Origin: an uncultured Cohaesibacter sp.
GTDB lineage: Bacteria > Pseudomonadota > Alphaproteobacteria > Rhizobiales > Cohaesibacteraceae
DNA: 64,000 bases
Direction: 5' to 3'
Assembly: GCF_963662805.1 (NCBI RefSeq)
Contig: NZ_OY759870.1
Location: 172,081 to 236,080, forward strand
Positions 52,330-60,946 of this stretch are shown one piece after another. Under the pieces are notes generated by a model that worked only from the letters and a program-made list of their open reading frames with translations, was not told the origin of the DNA and ran no database searches. The position numbers were made by a program, and so were the translations under genes. Position 1 is the stretch's first letter. The number at the start of each line of letters is the position of its first letter.

Positions 52330-53187
52330 ATGTCCATCAGCCTGCAATCGTTTCTCGAGAAGCACGACACGATTATTCGCGTTGAACTGATGGATCCTGA
52401 AGGGGTCATCTCCGCGCGAAATCGGTGCCACGATCTTTGTCACCGACAGCGCCATCCATGGCACTATCGGCGGTGGTCAGCTCGAATATATCGCCATCGA
52501 CGAAGCCCGCCGCATGTTGCGCCTGAGGCAGGGCGTGAAAAACCTCTCGGTTCCTCTCGGACCCGAGATTGGCCAATGCTGCGGCGGCGTCGTAGCACTG
52601 CATTTCTCGCTGATGGATCACCGGGCACGGCGTCTGGCAATCGGGCGCGAGGAGCGGGAGATCGCCATTCGCCCCAATGTCTACATTTTCGGTGCCGGGC
52701 ATGTTGGACGGGCGCTTTTATTGCCTTTGCCCGACCCTGCGGCTGTTGCCGGTGCACACCATCGTGGTCGACAGCCGCGAGGACGAGCTTCTCCAGTGCG
52801 AGATCGATGTCGAGCAGCGCTGTACCCCCGCTGCCTGAGCAGGAAGTGCGCCTCGCCCCACCGGGCAGTGCCTTCATCATCCTCACCCACGATCACGCCC
52901 TTGATTTCCTCTTGGCAAGGGAAGCACTGAGCCGCGATGACGCTGCCTATGTCGGCATGATCGGCTCGAAATCCAAGCGTGGAACCTTCAAGCACTGGCT
53001 GCTGGATGAGACCGGTGAGGAGGGCAAGATACTTTTCGAACGGCTGACCTGCCCCATTGGCGGAGCGCAGAACAAGGACAAACGCCCGGCGGTCATCGCC
53101 GCAATGGCGACCGCAGAGGTCATGGTGGCCCTTGACCAGATGCACGCCCATCACATGCGAAGTCGTCAGAGAACCGGTGGCCGCTAG
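52330..53187 (+). CDS. xdhC: Xanthine dehydrogenase accessory protein XdhC (frame broken three times)
   Basis: Binds molybdenum cofactor, promotes its sulfuration and inserts it into XdhB (known role). ATG 52330 reads MSISLQSFLEKHDTIIRVEL. Extra bases then occur in GGGG (52402-52405), TTTT (52716-52719) and CCCCC (52825-52829), and the three +1 shifts together restore the frame. The corrected 284-residue product contains SSPREIGATIFVTDSAIHGT with GGGQLEY, the Rossmann motif VYIFGAGHVGRAL, VVDSREDEL, ILTHDHALDFLLARE and YVGMIGSKSKRGTF, all typical of XdhC. It begins 11 bases after the xdhB stop. Confidence 0.88.
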   Translation: MSISLQSFLEKHDTIIRVELMDPEGVISARNRCHDLCHRQRHPWHYRRWSARIYRHRRSPPHVAPEAGREKPLGSSRTRDWPMLRRRRSTAFLADGSPGTASGNRARGAGDRHSPQCLHFRCRACWTGAFIAFARPCGCCRCTPSWSTAARTSFSSARSMSSSAVPPLPEQEVRLAPPGSAFIILTHDHALDFLLAREALSRDDAAYVGMIGSKSKRGTFKHWLLDETGEEGKILFERLTCPIGGAQNKDKRPAVIAAMATAEVMVALDQMHAHHMRSRQRTGGR

Positions 53188-53226
53188 GCTTTGCCAAAAG
53201 CGGCGCTGGGAAAATAACCTCAAAAC

Positions 53227-53260
53227 AAAGCCCCCGAAGTTTGCACTCCGGGGGCTTTTT
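53227..53260. terminator. Bidirectional terminator between xdhC and permease gene
   Basis: AAAGCCCCCG pairs with CGGGGGCTTT around a 12-base loop, followed by TTTTT on the plus strand. T-rich sequence also follows on the minus strand, suiting two convergent genes. Confidence 0.9.
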
Positions 53261-53285
53261 GATATCAGGATCTGGAGGTTGCGGA

Positions 53286-54713
53286 TCACTCGCCCGGAAG
53301 CGAGCCTTCTCCGTGACCGGCCATGCCGCCAGAGACTTCTTCGGTCGCCTCGGCTGCCAGTTCTTCTGGCAGGATGAGGTTCAGGACCACGGCGATCAGG
53401 GCCGCAGGAAGAAGACCGGAGGTCATCAGAACCTTCAGTGTGCCCGGCAGATGCTGGACTGCACCCGGCTCAAGCTGCAGGCCGAGGCCGACAGACAGGG
53501 CAATGGCGAAGATCACCATGTTGCGGCGGTTCCAGTGCACGTCCGAGAGCATGGAGATACCAGCAGCAACCACCATGCCGAACATTACGATCACGCCGCC
53601 GCCCAGCACTTCGATGGGGATGGTGCGAATGACGCCGCCGACTTTCGGGACAAGGCCACAGATGATCAGGAAGATGGCACCGATGGTGACCACGTGACGG
53701 CTCATGATGCGAGTCATCGCAATGAGGCCGACGTTCTGGGAGAAGGAGGTGTTCGGCAGCGCGCCGAAGATGCCGGCGATGGCGGTGCCCAAGCCGTCGG
53801 CGTAGGTTGCGCCAGCGATTTCCTTGTCCGTTGCTTCACGACCAGCTCCGCCCTTGGTGATGCCGGAAACGTCACCAACGGTCTCAATCGCCGAGATGAT
53901 GGCCATCAGGCAGAAGCCGATGATGGCGGCAAAGGACAGCTCGAAGCCATGTTTGAACGGCATCGGCAGCGAGAAGGCAGCCGCACGTTCCCAGGAGGTG
54001 GCGATGGCGTCGACGGTCAGCATGCCGGTCAGGATGGCGAAGATGTAACCGGCGATGAGGCCGATCAGCACCGCGGATACCGACAGCATGCCACGGGCAA
54101 AGAACTTCAGGCCGAGCGTGACAAGGATCACCACAAGGGCAGCACCCCAGTTCAGCAGGGAGCCATATTCCGGCGTGCCGATGGCAGGAACCCCGCCGGC
54201 AGCATACTGGATGCCGACCTTGACCAGAGCCAGACCGATCATGGTGACGACAAGGCCGGTAACCAGCGGCGGCAGGGCAAAACGGATCTTGCCGATGAAC
54301 ATGCCAAGGCAGGCGTGGAACAGACCGCCGATGAAGATACCCGTGTAGAGCGCTGCAAGACCATCAACACCCTTGCCAGCGACAAGCGGGATCATGATCG
54401 GCAGGAAGGCAAAGCTCGTGCCCTGAACCACCGGCAGCGCAGCGCCGACCGGCCCTATGGTGATGGTCTGGAACAAGGTCGCCACACCGGCGAACAGCAT
54501 CGACATCTGGATCATGTAGAGCAGTTCGGGGAAGTCGGGGGAATTGGACCCGAAGCCAAAACCCGCTGCCCCGGCCACGATGATGGCGGGCGTCACGTTG
54601 GCGATGAACATGGCCAGAACATGCTGAATGCCCAGTGGGATGGCCTTGAGCAGGGGAGGTGTGAAATTCGGGTCCGCGAGCTGTTCAGGCGTCCCGATTG
54701 ATTTGTTATCCAT
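53286..54713 (-). CDS. Nucleobase:cation symporter-2 family permease (urate/xanthine type)
   Basis: Inner-membrane uptake system of 475 residues with about 12-14 helices. NCS2 signatures are clear: QHVLAMFIANVTPAIIVAG near the start, QGTSFAFLPIMIPLVAGKG (conserved Gln of helix TM3 region), SAIETVGDVSGITKGG (acidic residue of the TM8 region) and NTSFSQNVGLIAMTRIMSR. Its place among xanthine and urate genes makes urate or xanthine the likely substrate; uracil cannot be excluded by sequence alone. The minus-strand orientation is convergent with xdhC. Confidence 0.9.
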   Translation of the reverse strand: MDNKSIGTPEQLADPNFTPPLLKAIPLGIQHVLAMFIANVTPAIIVAGAAGFGFGSNSPDFPELLYMIQMSMLFAGVATLFQTITIGPVGAALPVVQGTSFAFLPIMIPLVAGKGVDGLAALYTGIFIGGLFHACLGMFIGKIRFALPPLVTGLVVTMIGLALVKVGIQYAAGGVPAIGTPEYGSLLNWGAALVVILVTLGLKFFARGMLSVSAVLIGLIAGYIFAILTGMLTVDAIATSWERAAAFSLPMPFKHGFELSFAAIIGFCLMAIISAIETVGDVSGITKGGAGREATDKEIAGATYADGLGTAIAGIFGALPNTSFSQNVGLIAMTRIMSRHVVTIGAIFLIICGLVPKVGGVIRTIPIEVLGGGVIVMFGMVVAAGISMLSDVHWNRRNMVIFAIALSVGLGLQLEPGAVQHLPGTLKVLMTSGLLPAALIAVVLNLILPEELAAEATEEVSGGMAGHGEGSLPGE

Positions 54714-54801
54714 GGTTGTTACCCCTCATTGGAATGGTTGTCTTTCCTCCAACAGCACATTGGATTTGGTTTTTCTTGTTTTTGTGATTGCGTCTTTTTT
54801 G

Positions 54802-55308
54802 TCAGGCCCGGGCGACCCTGTAGGGTCGCTCGAACCAGTGTTCTTGTAGGTTTTTGGCCGTTCCGATCCGATCGATAACGGCAAACAGCCCCGGCGCATG
54901 GAGGGGGGTCAACACCCCGTGCCATGTGTCGCGGTGAAAATTGATGCCTTGCCCGGCGCGCGTCTCGAACGCCAGTGGCCTGCCCGGTTCTCCCTTCTCG
55001 TCGGGAGCCACGATCACCAGAAAGGGATCAAGGCTCATGGGCACGAAGGCTTGACTGCCCAGCGGATGCCGCTCGACCAGATCAAGGCGATAGGGCAACG
55101 AGCGCGGCTGCGCATTGAACAGGCTGATCCCCGGGCGACCGTCATCTTCCTCTGTCATCACGAAATCGAGCTTGGCCAGATCGTGATGACGACCGCACAT
55201 GCCCTGATTGATGATCATCGTCGGCTCGTCGTTGAGCTCGAGGATGTCCCCGTAGGGCGCGAAGGCCTCTCGGGTCAGAGGTTGGATGAGGATGTCGCCC
55301 GATCCCAT
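54802..55308 (-). CDS. allA: Ureidoglycolate lyase
   Basis: Splits (S)-ureidoglycolate into glyoxylate and urea. The 168-residue protein matches the AllA family in length and motifs: LTREAFAPYGDILE, LFNAQPRSLPYRLDLVERHP, FVPMSLDPFLVIVAPD, GQGINFHRDTWHGVLTPL and the C-terminal IDRIGTAKNLQEHWFERPY. Its ATG overlaps the stop of puuE-uraD (TAATG). The glyoxylate made can go to malate synthase G at 45031. Confidence 0.95.
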   Translation of the reverse strand: MGSGDILIQPLTREAFAPYGDILELNDEPTMIINQGMCGRHHDLAKLDFVMTEEDDGRPGISLFNAQPRSLPYRLDLVERHPLGSQAFVPMSLDPFLVIVAPDEKGEPGRPLAFETRAGQGINFHRDTWHGVLTPLHAPGLFAVIDRIGTAKNLQEHWFERPYRVARA

Positions 55309-56744
55309 TAGCTGGCCTTCTCGGACTGGGGTTCAAGAAGCGCCTTCAGGCGGTAGTGCGCAATGCGCTCGACCTGACGACAGGCTTCGGCAAACTCCAT
55401 CTCGATGCTATTGCCGATCCGGCGGCGGAAGGCGGCAAGAATGCTCGCCTTGTCATGATCGCGCACGGCGATGATGAAGGGGAAGCCGTGCTTCTCCATG
55501 TAGGCTTCGTTGAGCGAGGTGAAGAGAATGCGTTCGTTGTCGGTCAAGAGATCTAGCCCGGCGCTGGCCTGCTCGGCGGTGGAGGCTTCGGTCAGCTTCC
55601 CGGCAGCAGCGAGCTTTCCGGCAAGGTTCGGGTGCGCCTTCAGAACGCCGAGCTTTTCATCAAAGCTTGCAGACCGGAAGGCACGGCAGAGAGCACTGTG
55701 CACACCGATGGTCGTGTCATGGGCGCTGTTGAGTTCAAGCCCGTGCGCCCGTTCCGCGATCCATGGGCTATGCTCGAAGATACCGCCGAATTCGCGCACG
55801 AAGCGGTCTGCGCTCATCTGGCTCGGGCGATCACGCCGCACCGGCGGATGGGCCTGCTGCCAATGGCGGGCAATGTCAATCCGGCGGGCGAACCAGACAT
55901 CGACGCGGCTTCTGGCATATTCCATGAAGCGCTCGAGCGCCATGATGCGGCCCGGACGGCCGACGAGACGGCAGTGCAGACCGATGTTCATCATCTTCGG
56001 CGTTCCCGCCTGCCCTTCCGCATAGAGGCAGTCGAACGTGTCCTTGAGATAGGCAAAGAACTGGTCGCCCGAGTTGAACCCTTGCGCCGTGGCAAAGCGC
56101 ATGTCGTTGCAGTCAAGCGTGTAGGGAATGATCAACTGGTCGCGCGAGCCGGACTGGTACCAGTAGGGCAGGTCGTCCGCATAGGTATCGGAGACATAAT
56201 CAAGCCCGCCGATTTCGGTGGCGAGATCAACCGTCTGGGCTGAGCAGCGACCCGTGTACCAACCGCGCGGCTTGTAGCCGGTGACTTCTTCGTGCAGACG
56301 GATGGCCTCGATCATGTCGGCCTTTTCGTCCTCGCGGGCATAGTCTTTGTATTCGATCCACTTGAGGCCGTGGCTGGCGATCTCCCAATTGGCGTCCTGC
56401 ATCGCGGCCACCTGTTCGGGGCTGCGCGCAAGGGCCGTTGCCACGCCATAGACGGTGGCAGGGATCTGGTGCTTGGTGAACAGGCGATGCAGACGCCAGA
56501 AACCGGCACGGGCACCATATTCATAGATGGATTCCATGTTCCAGTGTCGCTGGCCGGGCCAGGGAGCCGCACCGACGATCTCTGACAGAAAGGCCTCCGA
56601 TGCCGCATCCCCATGCAGAATGCAGTTCTCGCCACCCTCTTCATAATTGATCACAAACTGGACTGCGATCTTGGCACCGTTTGGCCATTCGGCCTTTGGC
56701 GGGGTGGCACCGTAACCGGATAGGTCTCTGGGATAGCGTTTCAC
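55308..56744 (-). CDS. Bifunctional allantoinase PuuE / OHCU decarboxylase fusion
   Basis: A 478-residue fusion. Residues about 1-305 are a cofactor-independent, polysaccharide-deacetylase-fold allantoinase (PuuE): IAVQFVINYEEGGENCILHG, WEIASHGLKWIEYKDYARED, RGWYTGRCSAQTVDLATEIG and MMNIGLHCRLVGRPGRIMAL. Residues about 315-470 are the 2-oxo-4-hydroxy-4-carboxy-5-ureidoimidazoline decarboxylase (UraD): FVREFGGIFEHSPWIAERAH and LKAHPNLAGKL. So one protein covers two steps on either side of allantoin. Translation starts at GTG 56744 behind AAAGGAG. Divergent from uraH, which acts before it. Confidence 0.94.
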   Translation of the reverse strand: MKRYPRDLSGYGATPPKAEWPNGAKIAVQFVINYEEGGENCILHGDAASEAFLSEIVGAAPWPGQRHWNMESIYEYGARAGFWRLHRLFTKHQIPATVYGVATALARSPEQVAAMQDANWEIASHGLKWIEYKDYAREDEKADMIEAIRLHEEVTGYKPRGWYTGRCSAQTVDLATEIGGLDYVSDTYADDLPYWYQSGSRDQLIIPYTLDCNDMRFATAQGFNSGDQFFAYLKDTFDCLYAEGQAGTPKMMNIGLHCRLVGRPGRIMALERFMEYARSRVDVWFARRIDIARHWQQAHPPVRRDRPSQMSADRFVREFGGIFEHSPWIAERAHGLELNSAHDTTIGVHSALCRAFRSASFDEKLGVLKAHPNLAGKLAAAGKLTEASTAEQASAGLDLLTDNERILFTSLNEAYMEKHGFPFIIAVRDHDKASILAAFRRRIGNSIEMEFAEACRQVERIAHYRLKALLEPQSEKAS

Positions 56745-56968
56745 TTTGGTGGCTCCTTTGTTAATTTCCTTCTATAGCAAATAAATCGCTTCGCATTTTC
56801 TTGAAATTCCGATAGCTATTTTTGCAAATGAAGCAATGTTCTGGTCGAGAGGGACTATAAGATAGGCTGGAATGGCCACTATCGCTCCACTCGAGCCATT
56901 TGGCAAATGCCAACTGAAGGCATAAAAACAAGTGTTCGGAACGGGATAGGCAAGACAGGAGAGAGACT

Positions 56969-57328
56969 ATGAGCGGATATCTGACAACCCACGTTCTGGA
57001 TACGGCATTGGGCTGCCCGGCGGAGGGCATGAGCATTGATCTTTATCGTATCGCTGAAGAGGATGGTGAAAAGCGCCTGCTGAAAACTCTGGTGACCAAC
57101 TCAGACGGTCGCACCGACGAGCAGATTCTGCCCGCGTCCGAGTTTGAGATCGGCACTTACGAGCTGGTGTTTCATGCCGGAAGCTATCTCGACAGCCTCG
57201 ATCCAAACGCCGATCAGCCTCGCTTCCTTGATGTCATCCCCATTCGCTTCGGCATGAGTGAAGAGAGCCACTATCACGTGCCGCTGCTGATCTCACCCTT
57301 TGGCTATTCCACCTATCGCGGCAGCTAA
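56969..57328 (+). CDS. uraH: 5-hydroxyisourate hydrolase
   Basis: Transthyretin-related protein hydrolysing 5-hydroxyisourate, the unstable product of urate oxidation, to OHCU. The 119-residue product shows LTTHVLDTALGCPAEGMSID (catalytic His), an inner Arg-containing stretch, HYHVPLLISPFGYSTY and the diagnostic C-terminal YRGS. An AGGAGAGAG ribosome-binding site precedes the ATG. The stop overlaps the 3' end of the convergent LysR gene by four bases. Confidence 0.96.
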   Translation: MSGYLTTHVLDTALGCPAEGMSIDLYRIAEEDGEKRLLKTLVTNSDGRTDEQILPASEFEIGTYELVFHAGSYLDSLDPNADQPRFLDVIPIRFGMSEESHYHVPLLISPFGYSTYRGS

Positions 57329-58274
57329 GACTGTCCTTGCGTGCTCGGTGAGACGTCCACCGCGCGCGCCTGCTCGGACAGCACCGTGCGGATATGGCCA
57401 GAGATGAAGTCGATGAACAGCCGGATCTTCGGATCCTGCCGCCTGCGATGGGAATAGAGACAAGCCATCTGGATGGGGATCGGCGGCGTGTCATTCAGGA
57501 TCGGCACCAGATCGCCCGAGCGGATATGATTGAGCACCTCGAATTCGGGCTTGAGCACGATGCCATGGCCATGAAGCGCCAGTCGGTCAGCACGTCCCCG
57601 TCATCGGATTCGAACGGACTTGAAACCGCAAATCGCTTGACCCCGTCCTTGGTCTGGAGCGGCCACTGATGCTCCGGCGCACCCGGATAATGCAGATTGA
57701 GACAAGCGTGCCCGGCCTTCGACAGGTCCTCGCCGCTTTCGGGCGTACCGTGGCTTTCGAGATAGGACGGCGCGGCGCAGAGCACCCGGCGACAGTCGGC
57801 GATCTTGCGGATACGCAGATTGGAATCCTCTGGCACACCCAGAAAGAACGCCACATCGAGCCCTTCGGCGGCCAGATCAACCTTGCGGTCCGATAGGCGC
57901 ATCCGAACGTCGATGAGCGGAAACTCCTTCTTGAAGTCCGGCACCGCAGGCGCAACAAGGCGGCGACCGATCCCCAAGGGGGCGGCGACATAGATCGAGC
58001 CGCGCGGCTTCAGTGTCACGCTCGAGACGAGCGCTTCGGCCTCCTCGATGGATTCGAGAATGCGGCAGGCTCCGGGATAAAACAGCTTGCCCTGTTCGGT
58101 CGGCGTCAGCATGCGAGTTGTGCGCTGGAACAGCCGGACGTTGAGATGGTCTTCAAGCTGGGAAATCCGTGCCGAGGCCACGGCTGGGGAGATGCGCTGG
58201 TCCCGTGCGGCGGCAGACATGCTGCCAAGTTCGAACACCCGCACGAAGGTCTTGATATTGTCAAAATACGACAT
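57325..58274 (-). CDS. LysR-type regulator of the purine-degradation genes (frame broken near 57580)
   Basis: About 316 residues once corrected. The start YFDNIKTFVRVFELGSMSAA and ISPAVASARISQLEDHLNVR form the winged helix-turn-helix; RGSIYVAAPLGIGRRLVAPA opens the effector domain. The frame slips at VLTDW: with one more G in the run complementary to 57579-57580 it continues ALHGHGIVLKPEFEVLNHIR, a conserved LysR segment, to the stop at 57325. It is divergent from puuD and convergent with uraH, so it probably controls urate catabolism. The inducer is not known. Confidence 0.85.
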
Positions 58275-58407
58275 TTTGTCAGTCGCCGCTTTTTATTGTT
58301 TTTTTTGAATCTGATCTGTTTATTTCTTAATACCAGAAAATGATGCGATACAATAGAGTTAACTCAGCCTGTTGGCGGAGGAGCCTTGCCTAAGTTGGAG
58401 TTTTTTG

Positions 58408-59664
58408 ATGATTGATTATGAATTGTTGCAACCGCTCGTCTGGTCCTGGCTGGAATTTGCCATCCGCTGGACCCATGTGATCACCGCGATTGCGTGGATT
58501 GGCTCGAGCTTTTATTTCATTGCGCTTGACCTTGGATTGCGCAAGGCTCCCGATCTGCCGACTGGCGCTCACGGCGAGGAATGGCAGGTTCACGGCGGCG
58601 GCTTCTATCACATTCGCAAGTTTCTGGTCGCGCCGGAAAACATGCCCGAGCATCTCATCTGGTTCAAGTGGGAGAGCTACACCACATGGCTGTCCGGGGC
58701 GGCGCTGCTCATGGTCACCTATTGGGCCGGAGCCGAGTTGTTCCTGATCGATCCGGAGAAGATGAGCCTCGAGGTCTGGCAAGCGATCCTCATTTCCGCT
58801 GCCTCGCTGACCATCGGCTGGCTGGTCTATGACTTCCTGTGCAAATCGAAACTCGACCAGAAGCCGACGCTTCTGATGGTTCTGCTGTTCGTGCTGCTCA
58901 TCATCATGGGCTGGGGTTACAACGAAGTCTTCACCGGCCGCGCCGTATTGCTGCATCTTGGCGCTTTCACCGCCACCATCATGACCGCCAACGTCTTCTT
59001 CATCATCATCCCGAACCAGAAGATCGTCGTTGCGGATCTGAAGGCTGGTCGGACGCCGGATGCCAAATATGGTAAGATCGCCAAGTTGCGTTCGACCCAT
59101 AACAACTATCTGACCCTGCCGGTCATCTTCCTGATGCTCTCCAACCATTATCCGCTGGCCTTCGCCTCGCCCTACAACTGGGTGATCGCGGCTCTGGTGT
59201 TCCTGATGGGCGTCACCATCCGCCACTGGTTCAACACCAGACATGCCCGGGCGGGCAACCCGGTCTGGACCATTCCCGTGACCGTTCTGCTGTTCATCGT
59301 TGCGATCTGGATCTCCTTGATCCCGGCTGAGCATCTGGGCGCCGACGTGGAGGAAGAGGAAACCGGTCGCGTCATGACGCCCTACGAGCTGAAGTTCGCC
59401 TCTGCCGAAGGGTTTGAAGAGGTCTCGGGCATCATCATGGGCCGCTGCGCCATGTGCCATGCCCGCGAAACCGCTTGGGAAGGCATCGGCACGGCCCCGC
59501 GAGGCATTTACCTTGAGAATGAAGCCGAGATCGCCCGCGCTGCTCGCGAGATTTTTCTGCAGGCCGGCGTGACCAACGCCATGCCGCCCGCCAATGTTTC
59601 CTACATGGAACCGGCCGAACGCCGCGCCATCGTCAAATGGTTCAAGGCCGCCTCGCAAGGCTGA
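58408..59664 (+). CDS. puuD: Urate oxidase of the PuuD membrane/cytochrome c type
   Basis: Membrane-bound urate hydroxylase passing electrons to the respiratory chain. The 418-residue protein has an N-terminal membrane domain with about eight helices (RWTHVITAIAWIGSSFYFIA, LMVLLFVLLIIMGWGYNEVF, YLTLPVIFLMLSNHYPLAFA). A C-terminal cytochrome c domain carries the heme motif CAMCH (about residue 349) and MPPANVSYM with the likely axial Met. ATG 58408 is used; the TTG at 58372 adds unconserved residues. It replaces the soluble urate oxidase in this pathway, producing 5-hydroxyisourate for UraH. Confidence 0.94.
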   Translation: MIDYELLQPLVWSWLEFAIRWTHVITAIAWIGSSFYFIALDLGLRKAPDLPTGAHGEEWQVHGGGFYHIRKFLVAPENMPEHLIWFKWESYTTWLSGAALLMVTYWAGAELFLIDPEKMSLEVWQAILISAASLTIGWLVYDFLCKSKLDQKPTLLMVLLFVLLIIMGWGYNEVFTGRAVLLHLGAFTATIMTANVFFIIIPNQKIVVADLKAGRTPDAKYGKIAKLRSTHNNYLTLPVIFLMLSNHYPLAFASPYNWVIAALVFLMGVTIRHWFNTRHARAGNPVWTIPVTVLLFIVAIWISLIPAEHLGADVEEEETGRVMTPYELKFASAEGFEEVSGIIMGRCAMCHARETAWEGIGTAPRGIYLENEAEIARAAREIFLQAGVTNAMPPANVSYMEPAERRAIVKWFKAASQG

Positions 59665-59685
59665 GGTCAGCCTGACACGAATGAA

Positions 59686-59723
59686 AAAAGACCGGCTGCG
59701 GTGTGTCCCGAAGCCGGTCTTTT
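59686..59723 (+). terminator. Terminator between puuD and the convergent oxidoreductase gene
   Basis: AAAAGACCGGCT pairs with AGCCGGTCTTTT (12 bp) around a 14-base loop, 22 bases after the puuD stop. The A/T ends make it usable on both strands. Confidence 0.88.
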
Positions 59724-59747
59724 CAATTGTAGCACTCGCGATGGAAG

Positions 59748-60734
59748 TCAGACCGGAGCCCAGCCATCGGAGAGATCGGCAGCATAAAGAGCGTCGATCG
59801 AAGCCTGATTGATCTTCGAGCTTTCCAGCGTGAACAGCGGCACATCCTTGCCTTCGATCCTGTCGCCAAAGGCTTCGACCTGCAGCTGATACTGGTTGAC
59901 ACCCCGGAACTTCCAGACCTCGGCCTCCTGATGCGACCGGCTGTGAAGGATCACATCGACCGCCTCATAGAGCTGGGCGTTGAACGGTGCGACCACCTCG
60001 ATGGCACCATCGTCGCCATGGAAGACCATGCTCTGACGGTTGGCAAGCTGCGTCGCGCAATAGAAGGTCATGTCGAAGCTGCCGAAGTCATACTGGCAGT
60101 TGGCATAGATGTCGGTTCCGAAATCCGGATCGCGGACAATCGACGCCCGCGCCCGCACCGGATCCTTGCCCGTGGCAAAGCGTGCGGTCACGGTTGGATA
60201 GACCCCGATGTCCGGCAGACCGCCGCCACCAAGGCTCACCTGATTGCGCATGTTGTTCGGGTCGACATTGTAATAGGTGAAGACGCCCTGAATGTGCCGA
60301 AGTGTGCCGATAGCGCCCGACGCCAGCAGCTCCTTCACCTTCAGCCATTGCGGATGATAGGTGACCATGAAGGCCTCGGCGACGATGCAGCCGCTCTTGT
60401 CGCGTGCCTCGATGATCGCGTCGATTTCCTTGGCATGCAGCGAGATCGGCTTTTCACACAGGACATGCTTGCCTGCACTCAGCGCCTTGATTGTCCATTC
60501 CACATGCTGCGATGTCGGCAGTGGAATATAGATGGCATCCACTTCGTCGCTGCTGAGGAGTTCGTCGTAGGAACCGTAGGCGATCGGGATGCCGAAGCTC
60601 TTGGCGAAGGCATCGGCGCTCTCCTGAGAGCGGCTGGCGACCGCCTGAATGTTGCCGTTGCGTGCGGCCTGAATGGCCGGAACCAGATGTTCGCGTGCAA
60701 TTTTAGCAGTGCTGAGAATGCCCCAACGGATCAT
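59748..60734 (-). CDS. Gfo/Idh/MocA family oxidoreductase
   Basis: A 328-residue NAD(P)-dependent dehydrogenase of the glucose-fructose oxidoreductase family. It starts MIRWGILSTAKIAREHLVPA (Rossmann strand), has IYIPLPTSQHVEWTIKALSA and the signature catalytic Lys motif VLCEKPIS (about residues 92-99), and ends in the usual beta-sheet domain. No signal peptide is present. It is divergent from a DeoR regulator and an MFS transporter, suggesting use of a sugar, inositol or sugar acid; the substrate is unknown. Confidence 0.9.
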   Translation of the reverse strand: MIRWGILSTAKIAREHLVPAIQAARNGNIQAVASRSQESADAFAKSFGIPIAYGSYDELLSSDEVDAIYIPLPTSQHVEWTIKALSAGKHVLCEKPISLHAKEIDAIIEARDKSGCIVAEAFMVTYHPQWLKVKELLASGAIGTLRHIQGVFTYYNVDPNNMRNQVSLGGGGLPDIGVYPTVTARFATGKDPVRARASIVRDPDFGTDIYANCQYDFGSFDMTFYCATQLANRQSMVFHGDDGAIEVVAPFNAQLYEAVDVILHSRSHQEAEVWKFRGVNQYQLQVEAFGDRIEGKDVPLFTLESSKINQASIDALYAADLSDGWAPV

Positions 60735-60846
60735 GGTGTCCTCCTTGTTGATGCGGCACCATATCAGTAGAAGCCTATTTACATCAATGATATATCCGCG
60801 CTGTGGGCAACGCTTGGGTCAACCTGTTGAGAGCGCTGGCCGGGCC

Positions 60847-60911
60847 TTGCAAACGCTGCGCGTTTGTGCAATAAAATGCCGTAAATTGCAATTTATTGCA
60901 AAATTTTGCAA
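60847..60911. promoter_or_regulatory. TTGCAA-rich palindrome array, likely DeoR operator
   Basis: Three symmetric elements occur in 65 bases: TTGCAAAC..GTTTGTGCAA (60847-60871), AAATTGCAATTT (60883-60894) and the perfect 16-mer TTGCAAAATTTTGCAA (60896-60911). They lie between the divergent oxidoreductase and DeoR genes, the usual place for autoregulation. Confidence 0.65.
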
Positions 60912-60946
60912 AACCCCCCAATCCTGCTTATCTTCCGGATCGAACC

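Noticed and set aside
53241..54701. Long plus-strand open frame opposite the NCS2 permease gene
   Set aside because: Composition (rich in H, D, Q, G) is typical of an antisense shadow; the minus-strand permease has clear family motifs and membrane helices.
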